Assembly: GCA_016987375.1 (NCBI GenBank)
Contig: PJRA01000034.1
Location: 65,521 to 85,479, forward strand
Reading direction: 5' to 3'
Length of the DNA: 19,959 nucleotides
From: Brachionus koreanus
Lineage: Eukaryota > Rotifera > Eurotatoria > Ploima > Brachionidae
Shown here: positions 1-9,230 of the stretch, piece after piece
Position numbering within the stretch: position 1 is the stretch's first letter
Layout of the letters: every line of letters begins with the position of its first letter
Notes under the pieces: generated by a model
Told to the model about the DNA's origin: nothing
What the model saw: only the letters and a program-made list of their open reading frames with translations
The model's database searches: none
Program-made: the position numbers and the translations under genes

Positions 1-66
1 TAATAACACTTTTAATTCTAAATAAAATTTTGACTAATTACATAAAAAATAAATTTATTTTTTCAG

Positions 67-131
67 ATTTTGAAGTTAATCTAAAAATTGGTGAATTTGA
101 ACAAATTAATTTTAATTTTTATTTTATTTAA
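67..131 (+). CDS. Possible last exon of an upstream gene (partial)
   Basis: A T-rich tract ending in TTTTTTCAG at 58-66 looks like a 3' splice site. After it, taking two bases to finish a split codon, a frame runs FEVNLKIGEFEQINF and onward to a TAA at 129-131. The peptide alternates charged and hydrophobic residues, unlike translated AT-rich filler, but it is only about 20 residues and I recognise no family. Were it real, the stop would lie only 19 bp before the first ATG of the protease gene. It could instead be a 5'UTR exon of that gene or chance. Confidence 0.25.
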
Positions 132-150
132 AAAAAATAAGACATTTAAA

Positions 151-3100
151 ATGCACCATGCTTCAATTTTTAATAAATTAAATTTTCTTAAAAAAAAACA
201 AAATAAAATATTTAATATTTTTAAACGTGTTTATTTGCATAATATGGGCTCTTTTGAACTAGTAGGAACAATTAGTCGGGACGACGATCCATCATGCGTA
301 GTTCCAGTAGAAAAATATGTCTCAACGAGAACAGGCATGAAATTGTATGTGAACAAAGTATCGGGTCCAGTAGTTGAAGGCTATTTTTCATTGGCAACAG
401 AAGCATCGGATGATGACGGTCTTCCGCATACATTAGAGCACATGATTTTCCTTGGCAGTCAAGACTACCCTTACAGTGGCATTTTGGACATTTTGGCCAA
501 CAAGGTATTCGCTGCAGGCACCAACGCATGGACTGCAGTCGACAACACTACTTACACTATTTCCACAGCGGAAAAGTGCGGATTTTTACAAATATTACCA
601 ATTTACTTGGATCATATATTTTTCCCGTTGCTTAACGAGTCTGGTTTTATTACAGAGGTGTATCACATAACTGGCGAAGGTGAAGATGCCGGTGTTGTCT
701 ACTCTGAAATGCAATCGGTTGAAAATGAAGACGAAAATGTTGTCGAGAGGGAATTGGCCAAAATTTTGTACCCGGATCCGGAATGCGGATACAGGTACGA
801 AACTGGCGGTGTTTTACACAACCTAAGAACTTCTTGTTCTCACACAAAAGTTGTTGATTACCACAGAAAAATGTACAAAGCTAACAATTTAGCTGTTGTT
901 ATAGCAGGACAAATTGACAGCAAGGAAGTAATTGAAGTATTGGAAAAGTTCGAAGATAAAATTTTGTCCAAAACAAAATCTGAAGAGCTTAGGCTAGCTG
1001 AAAGGCCATTTACTCGTGCATTAACATCACTCGGTCAAAATACCGAGCGTTCAGTCTTCTATCCAAGTGATCAATGCACCAACGGCCTTGTTTCAATAGC
1101 CTGGAGAGGACCACACATCACAGACCTTAAACTAATCATAGCACTTGATCTAATTTTGTACTATCTGACCGATTCGTCTATTTCTCCACTTTACTCTCAT
1201 TTTATAAGCACAAAATCCTATTGTAACAAAATTCACTATCGTGTTGAAGAATACAGGGAGTCTTTTTTTAGCCTAAGCTTTACCAATACTCAAATGGATG
1301 CTTTGGACAAAATAAAAGATGAACTGATGCAAATATTGTCTGATTTGGCTGATGGAAATTTTGAATTTGATTCAGGCCGAATGAGTAATATTATCAAAAT
1401 GAAAATATCTGAAATACATGACAAGTTAGAGGACTCGCCACATGAAACAATGTCCATGATATGCATAGGCGATTTTCTGTATGGAAATCCCGACAATCCT
1501 TTAGATGTAAGTTGTAAATTTTTATTTAAGAATGAAAAAAAATTTTTAGAAATTTTATTAAAAATTAATAAAAAAAAATTTTTTTTTCTTAGTTTAAAAT
1601 GAGATTTGTTCAAACGAGAATATTCGAAAGCTTGCGAGAAGAGTCAAAGGACTTTTGGCTTGGCTTAATCAAGCGGTTCATGTTGAATTCGTTTTATGCT
1701 TTGGTTATTGGAAAGCCTTGTGAAGAGCTGATGAGATCTATTGGAAATGAGAATAAAAAAAGAGTCGAAGAGAGAAAGAGAAATCTTGGCAAGAAAGGTC
1801 TAAAAGAATTGAAGGTAAAATTAGAGAATGCCATTGAAGAAAATGATGAATGCGAAGTTCCTGATGAGTTTTATGACTCGATTGAAGTTCCTTTGCCGGA
1901 CAAAATTAATTTCAAACAATTGAAACAATTTTTTAGCTACAAAGAAAATAACAATTTTGAGCCGTTTAATAAATGTTTTAATAATTTTCAAAATTTAAAA
2001 CATTTGCAAATACAAGTAGATCATTTAGAAGCAACAAATTTTGTTCAAGTAAGCTTTGATTTCTAGCAAATTAGGAAGAATTGTGTTATTTTTTAAAAAA
2101 AATCTTTGATTTTCGGTCACCCTCCTCTTTTCTCATCCGGGCTGGGGACCGGCAATGGCAGAGTTATGACTTTTAGAAGCTAGTGGGACGTTCATCATAA
2201 ACAGCGCCACTCATCCGAGCACTTTAAATTGGCTGCGAACTCGGCAACTATTTACAACTAGCTTGGAACCACAAACCAAGCGATATTTCTCACAGAGAAA
2301 ATATCTTAACTTTAAGCTTCCAAAACCCCTAACATTATTATTCTAATTTTGTTTACCTTAAATGAATCGAAAAATTTTCTAATAGAATTTTTTTTAAGAC
2401 TTATATGGTTATAGACACTTCAAGTTTGAGAGATGACTTGCGCTCTTATCTTGAATTGTATACAAATGTAATGTTTGAGCTTCCAGTTGAAAATAACCAA
2501 GTAAAATTATCACATGAAGAAGTAGTATACGAGTTAAACAAAGACTTGTTAGAGTTCGATGTAAGCTTGGGAATTAATGGATGTGAATTTGAGCCTGGTT
2601 CATTTTCTCAATATTTAACTGTATTCACAAAAACTCAGATTAGTGACTACGAATTGGCCATCAAATGGCTAAAATATATTACTTATGACACTAAATTTGA
2701 CCGCAAACAAATAAAAATATCAGTGAACAATTTGCTTAAAGAAATAAATAAACGAAAAACAGAGCCATGTGACCTGATTAGCTCATTAGCCAATGATGTT
2801 TTTTTCAATTCAAATGCAAACATTAACAAAAACAGTTTTATTAAACAAGAGAATTTTCTGAACACCCTGGTGTCACAGTTAGACTCGAACGATTTCACAG
2901 TCGAGTCTAAACTGGACGAAATTCGAACTGAGCTATTACGTAATCAAAACGTAAGGTTTTATTTTTGTACTGATTTGGCTCAGCTTTCAAACAAAATTGA
3001 CTCTGTTTGGAATAATTATTTTCCTAGCTCGTTGTTTAACTCGAACAAACCATTCGATGTTAAACCAACTTGGCAATTAAAAAAATCAGAAAGTACTAGT

Positions 3101-3882
3101 AAACAAGATTTTGTGATTAATTTGGGTTCGACTGAATCGAGCTATTTGCGTCTTGTGTCTTCCATAGACATAAATGACTACAAGCATGAAAATTATGCTG
3201 GATTGCTTGTCCTAGTTGAATACTTTACCCAGACCGAAGGGCCCTTGTATGAAGCAGTAAGAGGTCCTGGCTATGCCTATCATCAATCTATTCATGTAAG
3301 TCCTGAAAAGGGTCTGATAGATCTTGGCTTGGAAAAATGCGCCAATTTGACTAAAGCATATGAAGCTACTAGGAGTCTTTTTACTGATCATTTGGACGAA
3401 GAACAATTTGATGAAAATTTATTTGAATCAGCTAAAAATAGTTTGATATTTTTGCTAATCGATGATTTGAAGTCAGTGTCAAATTTTAGCTCCTATTCTC
3501 TAAGTACATTTTTCAAACAAGTTGAAATCGATTCAGTTCAGTAAGATGATTTTAATTTTTACTTTTAAATTTTGAAAGTGAATTTTTTTTTATATAACAG
3601 AAAATTAATCAAAAAAATTGAACAAGTTAAATTGGACGAAATGAGAAAATTATTGGAAAAGTATTTGTTACCACTTTTTGATGACTCTCATTCGAACTGC
3701 TTTGTCATTTGTCATCCGTCCAAGTCTCAATCTATTTCAGACTATTTTAGTGAAAAGTAATTTTGAATTTTTTCACTTGCTAATAAAATTTATAAATATT
3801 TTTTTTACTTTTATGATTAATTTTTAGATTTGACAGAAAATTGAATTTAATCGCAAGAGCTGATGACTGCTTTTTAAATTAA
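151..3882 (+). CDS. M16C family zinc metalloprotease (C05D11.1 / SDD3-like), five exons
   Basis: Exons 151-1506, 1593-2048, 2399-3540, 3601-3756 and 3828-3882 join in frame into 1054 residues from the ATG at 151, or 1023 from the ATG at 244; yeast SDD3 and worm C05D11.1 are of similar size. The inverted zinc motif HTLEH is at 427-441 (residues 62-66 counted from the second ATG). The distal zinc-ligand Glu lies in VVYSEMQSVENE about 90 residues later. The ANKVFAAGTNAWT and YDVE-type regions around it fit the C05D11.1 subgroup of M16C peptidases rather than mitochondrial processing peptidase. The C-terminal half has no second HxxEH, as expected for M16. Introns are 86, 350, 60 and 71 bp with GTAAGT, GTAAGC, GTAAGA and GTAATT donors and phases 0, 0, 2 and 2. 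Intron 2 holds a dispersed repeat. Residues 1-31 from the upstream ATG are basic with no acidic residue, like a mitochondrial presequence. An AATAAA lies at 3903-3908. The family is sure; substrate and location are not known from sequence. Confidence 0.9.
2117..2320 (+). repeat. GC-rich dispersed repeat, copy A (SINE-like or MITE-like), in intron 2 of the M16C gene
   Basis: This 204-bp block is far more GC-rich than its surroundings. It matches the reverse complement of 12696-12900 at roughly 95% by eye, with sharp edges: TCACCCTCCTC at the left and TTTAAGCTTC at the right. Near its right end are two abutting hairpins, GCTTGG/CCAAGC (2261-2281) and GATATTTCTC/GAGAAAATATC (2282-2305). No coding frame, terminal inverted repeat or clear target-site duplication was seen. 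Read in reverse, weak matches to pol III A-box and B-box sequences occur about 40 bp apart, so a tRNA-derived SINE is possible. The 5' TC plus a 3' hairpin could also suit a Helitron-like element. The class is unassigned. Confidence 0.85.
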
Positions 3883-3962
3883 AATATAGTCAAATTTTTC
3901 TTAATAAATATTTATAAAAAATGTTTTTCACTTTTCAAAATTTCGCCTTGCTTAATATTTTG

Positions 3963-4202
3963 TTAGCTGCGAGCAAATGCTCCCGTAGCTCCTCCAATTG
4001 GACCTTCATTATTCACTGAACTCATAAGTTCGGCATTGTAAACCCAATTGACATGATTGTATCTGTTGTGAATTTTAAAAAATTGAATCAAATTTTTCAT
4101 CTGGTAGTGGTCAAAATGGTCGACAGTTCCATAGCAGTCGCTATTAAAGCGGGGGAAGATGTGATATAGCGACATCTCTGTTGATATCACTGGATTTGTT
4201 AA
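3963..4202 (-). pseudogene. Orphan coding-like fragment, probably a 3' exon or gene remnant
   Basis: Reading leftward from 4202 an open frame of 79 codons ends at TAA 3963-3965. It contains CYGTVDHFDHYQMKNL, NRYNHVNWVYN and a C-terminal NNEGPIGGATGAFARS. The composition (W, H, G, P and C well represented) is that of a real protein and unlike translated filler here. There is no ATG near its start; the frame opens just after TAGCTAG, which could be a splice acceptor. Further 5' on the same strand (4264-4363) a second frame reads KLVPQLRNLNLKKGDG, followed by frame changes and stops. So this is either the last exon of a gene whose other exons I cannot join, or a decayed copy. I do not recognise the family. 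Confidence 0.4.
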
Positions 4203-4231
4203 CTAGCTAAACCATGAGGGTTTTAGTTAAC
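4198..4231. repeat. 34-bp imperfect palindrome
   Basis: The outer arms GTTAACTA and TAGTTAAC pair perfectly. After a three-base bulge, inner arms AAACC and GGTTT pair around a short loop. It sits exactly at the 5' edge of the minus-strand coding-like fragment, so it may mark an insertion junction or the end of a mobile element. Confidence 0.6.
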
Positions 4232-4439
4232 ATGAAGCATAAATAGTTTCTCCTAAACGTCTAACAAGGAGATCGAATAGACGGGCCCAAGGGTACTAAC
4301 GTAAACAATACACCATCGCCTTTCTTTAAATTCAAATTTCTTAGTTGTGGAACTAGTTTCGTTTCTCATCTTTGTACATGTTCTAGTCTAAAAATATCTT
4401 TTTATTAAAATATCTTCTTTCGACTGTGTATTAAAAAAG

Positions 4440-5000
4440 CAATGATCAAAATAAGACAATCAAAATAACATAATCAAAATGAAAAAAAATAGACAAAAAA
4501 AACATAATTGATTTGAATGCTTCAAAATGACATAAATCAATTTAAAATGATCAAAATAACATAACAGTAAAATAGCAAACAAAATTTATTATTTTTTACA
4601 CATTTTCAGGTATCTTAAATAACCACCCTTTAATTTATCATTTAGTGGATTCACTTAGAAACGAACAAAATAAAATGAAAAACAATTTATTAAAATTAAG
4701 AACCGAGAAATTTAAAGTGTGTTAAAAGTGAAAAAATTCTATCCTGAAAATTTTGGTAAGTTATGATCGAAATATGAAATTGGAGACGATTAAAGAATTT
4801 AGTTTATTATAAACAAAAAAATAATTGATTATTTGACAATTTACTCTTCTTTTTTTTTTTAATAAAGCTATTATAAATATGTCATTATGAACATTTTTAT
4901 TTTGAACTTGTCATTTTACAGCTAATGTCATTTTAAGTATTCTATTTTAATATTGTGTCATTATGAGCATTTTATTTTAAGCATTGTTATTTTGATAATT
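4440..5000. mobile_element. Probable non-autonomous element with oppositely oriented short repeats in its two arms
   Basis: The left arm holds at least five copies of a unit close to TCAAAATRACATA (near 4446, 4460, 4474, 4522 and 4551). The right arm holds the complement, TGTCATTATGA or TGTTATTTTGA (near 4880, 4909, 4926, 4956 and 4985). The arms therefore face each other across roughly 300 bp of AT-rich DNA with no coding frame. AATTTACTCTTCTTT near 4840 recurs as AATTTACCCTTCTTT near 4999. Subterminal repeats in opposite orientation are typical of MITE-like or foldback DNA elements. No terminal inverted repeat or target-site duplication could be fixed, so the limits are approximate. Confidence 0.45.
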
Positions 5001-5013
5001 TACCCTTCTTTCA

Positions 5014-5190
5014 ATGATCAATCCATTTGAGTTTGTTGTTCATCATTACACCAAGATCACACTCATGAGTTGTCTCAGCTAATTCAACTCTGATATTATT
5101 CGCATTTACAATTGGTCTCGGGAAAAATAACGGACCAATAATTAAACCTTGTGGAACCACACTTGGAGCATCAGCCCGACAATCAATTTA
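5014..5190 (-). mobile_element. LINE reverse-transcriptase fragment with an internal deletion
   Basis: Translating the minus strand gives APSVVPQGLIIGPLFF, matching the VPQGSxLGPLLF motif of non-LTR reverse transcriptases. Soon after comes HECDLGVMMNNKLKWIDH, matching the DLGVxxxxxLKWxxH motif that normally lies some 60 or more residues further on. The catalytic YADD block between them is missing, so the fragment carries an internal deletion. Stops flank it. It abuts the repeat-rich element on its left. This is a dead relic. Confidence 0.75.
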
Positions 5191-5289
5191 ATTTAAAAAA
5201 AATGTCTAACGACAATAAAATAAAAAAAGCTTTTAAGTCTATTTATTGATTAATGTTAAAAACTAGTTATTTTAGTTTTTGTTTGAAGT

Positions 5290-6762
5290 TTAAATTTTAT
5301 TTTTTCCTGATTTCAAGAAAATTATTTGAAATAATAAATCAATAAATTCAGCAAAACTGAGAACACTTATTCCCAAAAATAAGCCTAAAGTGCCACCAAT
5401 ACTGCCAACTAGTCCATCCCATGTAATACTAGCACTCTGTGTTATTTCTGTTTGTTCTAAATATTCATAGTACACATTCACTGACAAAATATTTGAACTT
5501 AATTCTTCATAAGTGACATTTGAACGATTTGAAAACAAATTTTTAATTTTTTCTTCTTTTAAAAGATCATCTGCATAAGATTTAGATGGATATTTATTTT
5601 CTGATTTAATTATTTCATATCTTATTGATTCACACTCTAATGGACATAACATTTTTAATTTGCTCTTATAATTTGATTTAAGTATTTCCCGAAAACTAGA
5701 AGCTACACAAGAAAGCTTATCAAATGTATCGCAAGGACTGTTTTTTTCTGGTAAGATGTTGTTACTAATTTGTTCGCATTTACAATTTTTATATATTTCA
5801 GCGGAAATATAAGCCTCAAAACATTCTGCTTGACGATAAGTTAAATTTGATCTAAATACTTTTCTGTAATATTCTGAATCAAATGAATTAATTGTGTTCA
5901 AATTTTCTACACAATCACTATAAGGTTGAGGCATTAATTTAGTAAATACTTTCTTAATAGCTAAATTAGTAATCGATCCAGTTGGTATGTGATAGCCTCT
6001 TTGTGTCATAGGTTTGAAATTGTTATCATCTATAAAAACATGAGCTCCATTGGCCAAGCTTAATGCTTTTTGATTGTTAGGTGTCCCAACAAACAATTCA
6101 ATCATCAAACCATAATATTTTCCATCTTTGTTTGAATATTTGATATTGGTTTTTTCTCCTTTTGAATTTTTTGCCGTATTGAAACGAAAGCAATTACCAT
6201 AAAAATAATCATAGTACCATTCCCAATCATTTTCATCACATGGCTGCAGAGTAAAAAGACAACTGATGAACATCTGCTCAAATTGAATTGAAAACTCGCT
6301 TAGATTGTCTTGTATTTTAGCTTTAGAGCTTGAACTTGCAATATATCTTACTGTGTTATAGTTTTCGAAAATGTTGGAAAAATTTTTTTTGGAATCTTTA
6401 TTAATATTCACATTAGGAAAATTTGTAAGATTATTGTTATCCAAAAATGATTTGACAAATTCTAAGCTTTCTTCTGTTAAAAATGGGTTAGTGTTGCACA
6501 CAGTGACTGCTGGAAATGGCATGGAATCTCTTTCAATTACTTTTATTGTTGTCACAACATCAAATTTAAAGTAATTGATCAAAATTCTAGATATTATGAA
6601 AAAACAAAATGCATTTGAAGCGAGAAAAAATAAAATCCACAAAATTCGAATTGTCAAAAAATTTGTTCGGAAAATGTTTGGAAATCCATGCATGGTCATT
6701 GACTCGGTCCATTCTTGGAAAATTTCAAAAATTTTAAATTGTTTTTTTTTCAAATTGCTCAT
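5290..6762 (-). CDS. Degenerin/ENaC-family sodium channel subunit (paralogue 1)
   Basis: This single uninterrupted frame of 490 residues starts at the ATG complementary to 6760-6762 and is full length for the family. A short cytoplasmic N-terminus carries the conserved His-Gly gating pair in SMTMHGFPNI (residues 25-26). TM1 spans about residues 37-63. FPAVTVCNTNPF opens the extracellular domain, followed by a cysteine-rich region including YRQAECFEAY, NCKCEQ and LCPLECESIRY. TM2 (about 450-482) contains IGGTLGLFLGISVLSFAEF, with the G-I-S selectivity-filter triplet at 464-466. The protein should be a plasma-membrane trimer subunit passing Na+. Whether it is gated by peptide, acid or force cannot be read from the sequence. 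It has no introns, unlike most neighbours, and its paralogue at 10892-12379 on the same strand is also intronless. The family call is firm. Confidence 0.93.
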   Translation of the reverse strand: MSNLKKKQFKIFEIFQEWTESMTMHGFPNIFRTNFLTIRILWILFFLASNAFCFFIISRILINYFKFDVVTTIKVIERDSMPFPAVTVCNTNPFLTEESLEFVKSFLDNNNLTNFPNVNINKDSKKNFSNIFENYNTVRYIASSSSKAKIQDNLSEFSIQFEQMFISCLFTLQPCDENDWEWYYDYFYGNCFRFNTAKNSKGEKTNIKYSNKDGKYYGLMIELFVGTPNNQKALSLANGAHVFIDDNNFKPMTQRGYHIPTGSITNLAIKKVFTKLMPQPYSDCVENLNTINSFDSEYYRKVFRSNLTYRQAECFEAYISAEIYKNCKCEQISNNILPEKNSPCDTFDKLSCVASSFREILKSNYKSKLKMLCPLECESIRYEIIKSENKYPSKSYADDLLKEEKIKNLFSNRSNVTYEELSSNILSVNVYYEYLEQTEITQSASITWDGLVGSIGGTLGLFLGISVLSFAEFIDLLFQIIFLKSGKNKI

Positions 6763-7151
6763 TTTTTTTCTAAATGTAATTTTAAGGCTAAAATTACTTT
6801 ATATCTTTTTACAAGAATTAAAAATTTTTAATTTATGATTTTATATTTAAAAAAAAGGAAAATAAATATCCTGAAAGTGCTAATTTATAATTTATCCAAT
6901 TTATTTATTAAAAGCTTTTTTTATTAGAAAAAAACACCTTGATTTAAATTTAGAATTTTAAAATTCTCTATCGTACAAGTTTATCAATTTTGTATTAAGA
7001 CAAATTATATGCATAGTTGTAATTAAATTTAAAAAAATTACTTCAAAAATTTATAATTCTGTTTTCAAAAAAATATTTGTTCTAAAATGGAGCTCTCAAA
7101 ATCAAGACCAAAACGGTATCACATTAATTTACTAATAAATAATTTCAAACT
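6763..7151. promoter_or_regulatory. Shared divergent intergenic region between the channel and NTH1 genes
   Basis: About 390 bp of very AT-rich DNA separates the start of the minus-strand channel gene from the predicted NTH1 start, so both promoters should lie here. No TATA box or factor site stands out against the AT background. A 23-codon upstream ORF begins at 7087 and is listed separately. Confidence 0.4.
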
Positions 7152-7158
7152 ATGCTAA
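7087..7158 (+). CDS. Upstream ORF overlapping the NTH1 start (23 codons)
   Basis: An ATG at 7087 starts the frame MELSKSRPKRYHINLL and onward, ending at TAA 7156-7158. Its end overlaps the start of the NTH1 model in ATGCTAATG: ATG 7152 and ATG 7158 are in the NTH1 frame, while the uORF stop lies between and overlaps them. If the transcript starts upstream of 7087 this could reduce or redirect NTH1 initiation. It is too short to claim as a protein. Confidence 0.3.
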   Translation: MELSKSRPKRYHINLLINNFKLC

Positions 7159-8244
7159 TGAAAAAATTTGCATATATTAAAAATTTTAGCAAGGCTGTGT
7201 GTGCACAAAATTTGCCTAAACTAGAAGCTAAAGATAATGAAAAAGAAAACCAATTTTTGATTAAAGAAGTATTTTAAATTTCAAAAAGGTTGGTTTATTT
7301 TTTGGAAAAAAATAAAGGAGCCTGGTATCGACAGGATTTCGAGAAGGTTGAAAGAGAGAACCAATAATCTGGATATGAAAACTAGTGCAATAAAGTGCGA
7401 GCCAAGCGAAGAAGAACCAGGTCTTAAAAAATGCAAATGGGAGCCGGCCAATTGGAAAGAACACTTCGAGCTGATAAAACAAATGAGATCGGGCTTGAGC
7501 GCTCCAGTTGATTCAATGGGCTGTGACACTTTGTCTAGTATAGACGCAGTAATCGAGCCAAGAACAAGAAGATACCAATGTTTAATTGCTTTAATGCTTT
7601 CAAGTCAAACTAAAGATGAGATTACGGCTAGAGCAGTAATTGAATTGCAGAAATTACCATTAGATGTTGAAACTATATTACAGACAGATGAAGGGAAAAT
7701 AGCTAGCGCCATCTATCCGGCTGGTTTTTATAGACGCAAAGCCCAATATATCAAAAAAACAACTCAAATTCTAAAAGAAAAATATGATTCTGATATACCA
7801 AATAATATTGATGAATTGTGTAAGTTGCCTGGTGTGGGACCAAAGATGGCTTATTTGGCCATGTCTTGTGCTTGGAAAAAAACTGTCGGTATTGGTGTTG
7901 ACACTCATGTTCATAGAATTTCAAACAGACTCGGATGGACTAAAAAAGAGACCAAAACTCCCGAGCAAACTCGCAAAGAACTAGAAGAATGGATGCCAGA
8001 GTAATAAAATTTTATTAATAAATTTTTTTAAATTTTCCAAAATTTTTTTAGAAGTCTTTGGTATGAAGTTAATCATTTATTAGTGGGCTTCGGTCAAGAA
8101 ATATGCCGTCCGGTCGGCCCAAAGTGTGCCAATTGTTTGTGTAAAGACTTATGTCCCACTGGTAAAGAATCAAGCACTAGGCCTAAAAAGACCAAAAGAA
8201 AAGCAGTCAAAATTGAATTCGAAAATGAAAATTATTGTAAATGA
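7152..8244 (+). CDS. NTH1: Endonuclease III homologue (bifunctional DNA glycosylase/AP lyase), three exons
   Basis: This enzyme excises oxidised pyrimidines and nicks abasic sites in base-excision repair. The model joins 7152-7268, 7318-8000 and 8052-8244 into 330 residues (human NTHL1 is a little over 300). The helix-hairpin-helix LPGVGPKMA carries the catalytic Lys (codon 7843-7845, residue 215). The catalytic Asp is in GVDTHVHR (7900-7902, residue 234), giving the eukaryotic Lys-to-Asp spacing of 19. Exon 3 supplies the 4Fe-4S cluster C-x6-C-x2-C-x5-C with Cys codons at 8104, 8125, 8134 and 8152. A basic tail with KKTKRK follows. Exons 2 and 3 are firm, across a 51-bp intron. Exon 1 ([14 protein letters not shown] and onward, basic and possibly a mitochondrial presequence) rests on a 49-bp intron with a weaker GTATTT donor and matching phase 0. 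Otherwise translation may begin at ATG 7375. Confidence 0.92.
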
Positions 8245-8948
8245 ATGTTTTTTTTTTCTCTCTATTTGTGTTCATAAATCTTTAATTTAAAAAATGTGTA
8301 TGTAAAATGTATTTTCCAAAAATTAAAATTAGTTTCAATTATATTGATTAATAATAAAAATTGTTCGTACATTATATTTTTAAAATAAAATTCGAACTAA
8401 GCTTAAATTTGAAAAAAAAAACAAACTTAGCATTATAAGTTTGAAAAGACCAACAGAATTACTGTTTTTCCTGTTAAAAATTCAAGAAATTTTTGTTTGT
8501 TAATAATCATTTTTTAACTTACTTTTTTTTTATAGCGTAGTGTTTATTAATCAAAATATTATCAGTCAAAAAAAATTTAAAAAAAATTATAAACTTTAGA
8601 TAAACGTAAAAATACAGTCTAGAATCTGCTATAATTTTTTTTCCCAAGGCTTGTATCAGTTTATACATTTTGACTGATGATCATTTTGCAGAAAAATTTT
8701 TTGACCTTTAGAAATTAATTTTTTTTTAATTTAAATTTTTTTTTTGCTCCAAAATTCACAATGCCAATTTTATAAAATTTTTTAGACATAAATAAACTAA
8801 AAATTAGAGTTATCAATTTTGTTAATTTTATTTTAGCATATAATGTGACTTGAAGTTTTAGAATTACAAAAATGCTAAAACCAAAAAAATCAAAACTTTT
8901 ATGAGCCAACATTCTATTCAACGAGGTTTTTTATTAAGTCTGTTCTGT

Positions 8949-8996
8949 TAGTCTGTAATACATTGAAAGATAATTAGAGAGATATTACACAGACTA
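8949..8996. repeat. Short inverted repeat
   Basis: TAGTCTGT at the left pairs with ACAGACTA at the right; AATA and TATT extend the stem past a two-base bulge, around a loop of about 20 bases. It has no clear partner gene. It may be the remnant of a small element or chance. Confidence 0.4.
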
Positions 8997-9086
8997 AATT
9001 TGAGCAATACGGCTTTTTATCAAACAAACATAAAAAGTTATTTCACTTTTTTTGGCGTAAATTTGAACACTAAGTTATGAAGCAAA

Positions 9087-9230
9087 ATGAGTAATTATTT
9101 TTTAGACGAAAAAAAATTGAAAGTTGATGAATATTTGAATATGAATTATTGTTTAAATGAACGCTTTTAGGACGATGATAAAAAAAAAGGTTTAAAGAAA
9201 GTAAAAGACAAATGTTTGAATCCATTTTAA
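9087..9230 (+). CDS. Doubtful small gene with an in-frame TAG that doubles as a splice acceptor
   Basis: From ATG 9087 the frame reads MSNYFLDEKKLKVDEY up to a TAG at 9168-9170, then continues open as DDDKKKGLKKVKDKCLNPF to TAA 9228-9230. The TAG lies in CGCTTTTAG followed by GAC, a good acceptor. An intron from GTTGAT at 9123 to 9170 (48 bp, phase 0) would remove it and leave a 31-residue highly charged peptide. The residues look more protein-like than the surroundings, but the region is short and I recognise no family. Confidence 0.25.

Noticed and set aside
8715..8921. Minus-strand frame of 68 codons
   Set aside because: Low-complexity AT-driven residues with no domain or splice support.
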